From Sphingomonadaceae bacterium (GTDB lineage: Bacteria; Pseudomonadota; Alphaproteobacteria; Sphingomonadales; Sphingomonadaceae): a stretch of 9,092 nt of DNA. Positions within the stretch are counted from its first letter, which is position 1, and every line of letters begins with the position of its first letter. Below, in pieces: positions 5,840-9,092 of the stretch. Position numbers and translations under genes: made by a program. Below the pieces are notes generated by a model. That model saw only the letters and a program-made list of their open reading frames with translations, had not been told where the DNA came from and made no database searches. The stretch is taken from contig JACDGO010000060.1 of assembly GCA_013821585.1 (NCBI GenBank), forward strand, positions 1 through 9,092, in the 5' to 3' direction.

Positions 5840-6973
5840 ATGCGCGGAATATCAAAGACGATCACGAAGTTAAATGCAGTGCGCGCGATGCAGGTGCAGG
5901 CCACTCCGCGCCGAGGGGTGGGTCGGCTCAGCCGCCTCACTGGCTTCGGGTCGAACCCCGGAGCGCTCGATGCGAAAATTTATGTTCCGGCCGACCTCCT
6001 ACCGGGAGCGGCATTGGTCGTCGTGCTCCACGGCTGTACGCAAGACGCCGAAGGCTATGATCACGGCGCCGGTTGGTCCCAGCTCGCCGATAAGATGGGA
6101 TTCGCCCTGCTTTATCCCGAGCAGCTGCGCTCGAACAACTTCAACCTGTGCTTCAACTGGTACGAGACCGGCGATGTAACGCGAGGGCGTGGCGAGGTGC
6201 TCTCCATCCGCCAGATGATCGAGACCATGATCGACACGCACGCGCTTGATCGTCGGCGCGTGTTCGTGACGGGACTTTCGGCGGGCGGTGCGATGACCTC
6301 GGCGATGCTCGCGTGCTACCCGGACGTGTTCGCCGGCGGAGCAATCATCGCCGGCCTACCTTACGCGTGTGCGACGAGTGTACCGGAGGCGTTCGGTCAG
6401 ATGCATCGTGCAAGCACGATTGGGGGTGACCCGACCGCGACGGTGCGCGCCGCGTTCGCGCACGACGGCCCATGGCCGACCCTTTCCGTGTGGCACGGTG
6501 ACGCCGACCGGATCGTCGATCCGTCGAACGCTGCCGCGATCATTGAGCAGTGGCGCGGCTTACATGGCGTCGAAGCAACGCCTTCGCGTTCCGAGATTAT
6601 CAACGGGCACATGCACCAGAGCTGGCAAGACGCGAGCGGGCGCCCAGTTATCGAATTCTACAGTATTGCCGGAGTGGGCCACGGCGTGCCGTTGGCGACC
6701 CGCGGCGACGAAACCTGCGGCACCGCCGGTGCCCACATGCTCGATGCCGACATCTCCTCGACACATCATATCGCGCGGTCGTGGGAGCTGGACAGCGCCG
6801 GGCCGCGCATGACGAGGCATCCAGCGCGGCATGCGGGTCAGGCCGCGCCTTTGCCTACTGCGAACATTGATGAAACCGCTTCTATCGCGGCGGCGCCTGC
6901 TGGATTGTCGTTGAGCTATGATCCGGGTTGCGTAATCAACAACGCTCTGCGCGCGGCCGGGTTAATGAAATAG
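5840..6973 (+). CDS. PHB depolymerase-family esterase (alpha/beta hydrolase)
   Basis: This 377-aa serine hydrolase belongs to the PHB depolymerase/feruloyl-esterase-like family (short-chain polyhydroxyalkanoate depolymerase type). The oxyanion-hole strand is 'LVVVLHGCTQ' (res. 59-68), and the 'GFALLYPEQ' and 'NLCFNWY' blocks follow. The nucleophile elbow is GLSAG with Ser147, the likely catalytic Asp is D223 in 'WHGDADRIVD', and the catalytic His is H281 in 'AGVGHGVP'. The fold ends near res. 320, and the remaining tail is low-complexity apart from a short 'INNALRAAGLMK' end common in relatives. The ATG at 5840 follows GGGGG at a 7-nt spacing and gives the family-typical N-terminus 'MRGISKTITKLNAVR', which is not a signal peptide, so the product is probably cytoplasmic or non-classically exported. 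The real substrate could be a polyester, oligomer or other ester. It diverges from the stress operon. Confidence 0.9.
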   Translation: MRGISKTITKLNAVRAMQVQATPRRGVGRLSRLTGFGSNPGALDAKIYVPADLLPGAALVVVLHGCTQDAEGYDHGAGWSQLADKMGFALLYPEQLRSNNFNLCFNWYETGDVTRGRGEVLSIRQMIETMIDTHALDRRRVFVTGLSAGGAMTSAMLACYPDVFAGGAIIAGLPYACATSVPEAFGQMHRASTIGGDPTATVRAAFAHDGPWPTLSVWHGDADRIVDPSNAAAIIEQWRGLHGVEATPSRSEIINGHMHQSWQDASGRPVIEFYSIAGVGHGVPLATRGDETCGTAGAHMLDADISSTHHIARSWELDSAGPRMTRHPARHAGQAAPLPTANIDETASIAAAPAGLSLSYDPGCVINNALRAAGLMK

Positions 6974-7277
6974 GGTGAGTGCCAGCTCGCACAGAGCGAT
7001 CGCGGCAACCACAGGAAGGGATGATCGCACTCGACGCTCCCAGGCCCCTCGTCCGATAGGCTTTGCGGCGTGACCGCCCAGCGGGCCGCATCTGTCGTGG
7101 CGACGCATTTGCTTTGAAGAGCCCTTTGGCAAGCATCTGGGTCGTAGCCACACCGCGATCGGGCTGGGGCGGATTTACCATCGTCACCCCGCCCGAGGAT
7201 CGGCGCTCATTGCGAGCGCGCCTGATTGCGCGTACGCGCAAGCGATGCCGCTCCGTCCTACACGCCCCGCGCCGATC
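6974..7277. other. Poorly coding stretch with one weak minus-strand ORF
   Basis: No RNA gene, repeat or terminator is evident after the esterase. The only item of interest is a 48-codon minus-strand frame (7108 to 6962, overlapping the last 12 bp of the esterase gene) that ends in a plausible single membrane helix 'SSLPVVAAIALCELALTLFH' after a basic segment. It lacks a Shine-Dalgarno sequence, so it is not called as a gene. Confidence 0.45.
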
Positions 7278-7490
7278 ATGATTTCCATCCTCGTGGCCCT
7301 AGCGACAGCTACAGCGTGCAAACCCGCGCCGCAAAAGATGAGTCCGGCTGAATCGGAACGCTTTCTCGATAATATGGTTGCGGCTCAGAACGCTAGTCAC
7401 GATGCGGCGATCGCCAAGACCCAGGCGCGCGAAAGGACGGACGCCGATGCGGCCCAAAACCGCGTCGATCGGGCAGAGGCCGCGCACTAA
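7278..7490 (+). CDS. Small probable lipoprotein, unknown function
   Basis: From the ATG at 7278 this is a 70-aa protein. It starts 'MISILVALATATAC' and continues 'KPAPQKMSP', a short hydrophobic signal ending in a cysteine; the residues before Cys (A-T-A) are an acceptable though weak lipobox. The mature part is charged and alanine-rich, with predicted helix throughout ('AESERFLDNMVAAQNASHDA', 'KTQARERTDADAAQNRVDRA'), resembling small alphaproteobacterial lipoproteins with a short coiled coil. The frame stays open upstream to 7245, but that adds only a Pro/Arg stretch in front of the signal, so 7278 is preferred even though no strong ribosome site is visible. No family function is known. Confidence 0.55.
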   Translation: MISILVALATATACKPAPQKMSPAESERFLDNMVAAQNASHDAAIAKTQARERTDADAAQNRVDRAEAAH

Positions 7491-7634
7491 CCAAACCGCC
7501 CCGCGAAGCGGACGGCCCGGCCTTCGTCGTACCTTTGTCCGCCGCGAAGACGCGCGATCAACTGCCGCGGTAAGAGACTACAATCTTGCTCCTATGGCCT
7601 CCCTGTGGCAACCCGTCCACTGGTCGGCTTCGTG

Positions 7635-7659
7635 GGAACAATAGCATCGAGTTTACGTT
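7635..7659 (+). promoter_or_regulatory. Exact EcfG-type (general stress sigma) promoter consensus
   Basis: GGAAC at 7635-7639, a 16-nt spacer, and CGTT at 7656-7659 match the alphaproteobacterial EcfG/sigma-T consensus at all nine positions. The -10 element lies 38 bp before the ATG of the 25-aa membrane protein, a normal leader length with its own ribosome site. It is intergenic and correctly oriented for the 7698-8362 operon. Confidence 0.75.
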
Positions 7660-7697
7660 GCACGCACATCAAACCTTACTGAGATGGGAGCGCTCAA

Positions 7698-7775
7698 ATG
7701 GGAAAAGGGATTCTTTTGTGGCTGTTGGGGATCCCCATTCCCATAATCATCCTTCTCGCGCTGCTGTGGCACTGA
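7698..7775 (+). CDS. 25-aa hydrophobic membrane microprotein
   Basis: This gene encodes a 25-residue peptide: 'MGKGILLWLLGIPIPIIILL' followed by 'ALLWH'. After the basic start it is essentially a single membrane helix with a conserved-looking GIPIP kink. Near-identical tiny proteins with the 'LLWLLG.P.PIIILL' core recur in alphaproteobacteria and are usually unannotated. GGGAG (7686-7690) sits 7 nt before the ATG, an exact EcfG-type promoter lies upstream, and the stop is only 2 nt from the ATG of the next membrane protein, so the two are very likely translationally coupled. The function is unknown; a stress-induced membrane microprotein that binds or supports its neighbour is a reasonable guess. 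Confidence 0.75.
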   Translation: MGKGILLWLLGIPIPIIILLALLWH

Positions 7776-7777
7776 TC

Positions 7778-8362
7778 ATGGCCGAACCTTTCGCAAATCT
7801 TGACCCCGTGCTCTACCCCACAGGGCATCAGGTAGAAGCCGGCGGCTCGGCGATCGCATGGTCTGCGATATGGGGCGGGACCGTTGCGGCGATCGCCATT
7901 TCTCTCGTCCTTCTGGCGCTCGGTTCCGGGTTCGGCTTGGCGTCGGTCTCGCCGTGGCCTGGTGTCGGCGCAAAGGCGTCGACGTTCACGATTGGCGCCG
8001 GATTGTGGCTCATCGTGATGCAATGGTTGTCCTCCGCCGTGGGCGGATACATCGCGGGCCGGACGAGGACCAAATGGTCCGGGCTTCACACCGATGAGGT
8101 GTTTTTCCGGGACACCGTGCACGGCTTGATCGCTTGGTCGCTTGCGACGATCATCGTTGCCGGCGTTGCTGTCGCCACGACGTCGCTCGCCAGTATCGGT
8201 GCACCCCCAGTCAACCCGTCGGTCACACCCGCGCTGGCGGACGAAGCGCGCAAGGCCGCAGCCATGATCTCGATCTTTGGCGGGCTATCGATGCTTGTTG
8301 GTGCCTTCGTAGCCTCGGCTGCCGCCGCTATTGGTGGTCAACTGCGGGACAAGCATCCATAG
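7778..8362 (+). CDS. Four-helix inner-membrane protein of unknown function
   Basis: This 194-aa protein has four hydrophobic segments (about res. 29-55, 69-94, 113-137 and 161-187). Its first half, 'LLALGSGFGLASVSPW' (about res. 45-60), 'WLIVMQWLSSAVGGYIAGR' (about res. 77-95), and 'TKWSGLHTDEVFFRDTVHG' (about res. 98-116), matches a hypothetical membrane protein family found widely in Methylobacterium and sphingomonads. The C-terminus 'ARKAAAMISIFGGLSMLVGA' then 'FVAS' is the family's last helix. As I recall the family, a long soluble segment lies between helix 3 and helix 4; here it is reduced to about 20 residues, so this is a short variant. The start chosen (7778) has its homology beginning soon after and lies 2 nt beyond the microprotein stop; the upstream open frame back to 7586 only overlaps the microprotein gene in another frame. 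A role in stress or envelope function is inferred from the EcfG promoter. Confidence 0.75.
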   Translation: MAEPFANLDPVLYPTGHQVEAGGSAIAWSAIWGGTVAAIAISLVLLALGSGFGLASVSPWPGVGAKASTFTIGAGLWLIVMQWLSSAVGGYIAGRTRTKWSGLHTDEVFFRDTVHGLIAWSLATIIVAGVAVATTSLASIGAPPVNPSVTPALADEARKAAAMISIFGGLSMLVGAFVASAAAAIGGQLRDKHP

Positions 8363-8463
8363 TCGAAGGCAGCTGCTCAGGCCCGGATTAAGCGCCAGGC
8401 CGCGGCCGTGCGTCGTCGAGATTGGCCTTTGGTTTTGAAGGTGTCATTCCGAAGCGGCCACAC

Positions 8464-9092
8464 CTAAAACGGGTCTTCGCCTACCATCGATTCAAACAGT
8501 TGGATTACATTCCCGGACCCGCGCTCGAAGAAGTCATTGGGGTGGACGAACTCGGGACGGAACCACGGGAACGTGCCCGGGTCGAATGCGCCGCGCAGCC
8601 ACTCGATCCCTGCGACGATCGCCGGCGCCGTGCGCGCCTCGGGATAATAATAATAGAAAATGTCGAACTTGATCTGGAAGGGCAGATCGATAGGCACGAG
8701 TTTCTTTACGAGCGCGGCCGCGTAAGCTGGCATGAATGCGATGCCCGCCCCGTTCGCGACCGCCCAGAAGATCGCGAGACTGGAATTGGTGCGGATGGGC
8801 AGGAAGCCGGGCGGCCGCTCGGTTCCGACGAGCTGGTCGAGCAAGCCGGATTTGATTCCGGGAGCGATCTGCTCGATGAACCGGTGTTCAAGCATCTCTT
8901 CGGCGCTCGACGGTACGCCGTACTCCTTGACATAGGCCCGTGATGCGAACGGCATGAAGTGCAGCGTCGCCAGCTTCGCGACCATGAGGTCCGGATTGCG
9001 CGGCGGCTGCCAGACGATGCCGATGTCGAGATCGTCGCTGCGGTCGACTTCCAGGTCGTTCTCGCAGATCATTGACATGGTCAGTTCGGGGA
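8464..9092 (-). CDS. LysR-type transcriptional regulator, effector-binding domain (partial)
   Basis: The visible 209 residues are the C-terminal part of a LysR regulator; the helix-turn-helix lies beyond the window's right edge. The frame runs through the edge with 'PELTMSMICENDLEVDRSDD' then 'LDIGIVW', the 'p.v.l.l..gd...l..g.lDigi' opening of the periplasmic-binding-protein-like effector domain. 'HFMPFASRAYVKEYGVPSSA' matches the 'l..v.sp.yl...G.P.....' block, and 'NSSLAIFWAVANGAGIAFMP' matches the 'ns......av..G.Gia.lP' block. The internal ATG at 9078 is not the true start. It converges on the upstream membrane operon with about 100 bp between; no terminator was seen there. Its target genes are probably on the far side of the regulator, outside this window. 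Confidence 0.9.
   Translation of the reverse strand, partial: PELTMSMICENDLEVDRSDDLDIGIVWQPPRNPDLMVAKLATLHFMPFASRAYVKEYGVPSSAEEMLEHRFIEQIAPGIKSGLLDQLVGTERPPGFLPIRTNSSLAIFWAVANGAGIAFMPAYAAALVKKLVPIDLPFQIKFDIFYYYYPEARTAPAIVAGIEWLRGAFDPGTFPWFRPEFVHPNDFFERGSGNVIQLFESMVGEDPF

Noticed and set aside
7355..7379. GGAAC-N16-GGTT, an EcfG-like match
   Set aside because: Lies inside the lipoprotein gene, and the -10 part has a mismatch in its first position; likely chance.
8422..8943. 173-codon plus-strand frame opposite the LysR gene
   Set aside because: Antisense to a clear LysR effector domain and without motifs or a ribosome site.

Overview
This is a high-GC, gene-dense window whose gene families point to an alphaproteobacterium, most likely Sphingomonadales or a close relative. 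The main clues are a soluble PHB-depolymerase-type esterase of the kind common in sphingomonads, a small secreted protein with a 'GANSYT...WRGTA...VALDYKG' core, a four-helix membrane protein with an 'LGSGFGLASVSPW' core shared with Methylobacterium and Sphingomonas-type bacteria, and a 25-residue 'LLWLLGIPIPIII' microprotein. Promoter-like sequences of the GGAAC-N16/17-CGTT type, used by the alphaproteobacterial general-stress sigma factor EcfG, agree with this. The taxonomic call comes from recalled family resemblance and not from a search.

Layout, left to right. Positions 173-1324 hold a divergent pair: a YdcF/DUF218-type protein (minus) and a DedA/VTT-domain membrane protein (plus). A CorA-type divalent-cation transporter follows (1483-2493), then a cluster of three hairpins, then a small PepSY-associated-type membrane protein (2687-3142).

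Positions 3143-4450 are a zone of gene decay. It contains a shattered AI-2E-family transporter N-terminus spread over all three forward frames, followed by the isolated C-terminal domain of a large-subunit catalase (KatE/HPII type) that has lost its haem domain and carries one single-base frameshift. A perfect 15-bp hairpin closes this zone.

Positions 4523-5483 (minus) are a two-gene stress operon: a secreted small protein and a YflT/GsiB-like 'general stress' protein with a glycine-rich central hydrophobic region. A near-consensus EcfG promoter precedes it. The esterase gene (5840-6973, plus) diverges from this operon. After a poorly coding stretch comes a short probable lipoprotein (7278-7490), then a tightly coupled pair, the 25-aa membrane microprotein (7698-7775) and the four-helix membrane protein (7778-8362), behind an exact EcfG consensus. 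The window ends inside a LysR-type regulator on the minus strand.

Together this looks like an accessory or envelope-stress neighbourhood, with up to three units plausibly controlled by the general stress response and transporter/catalase genes decaying between them. No mobile element, CRISPR array, tRNA or rRNA was seen.
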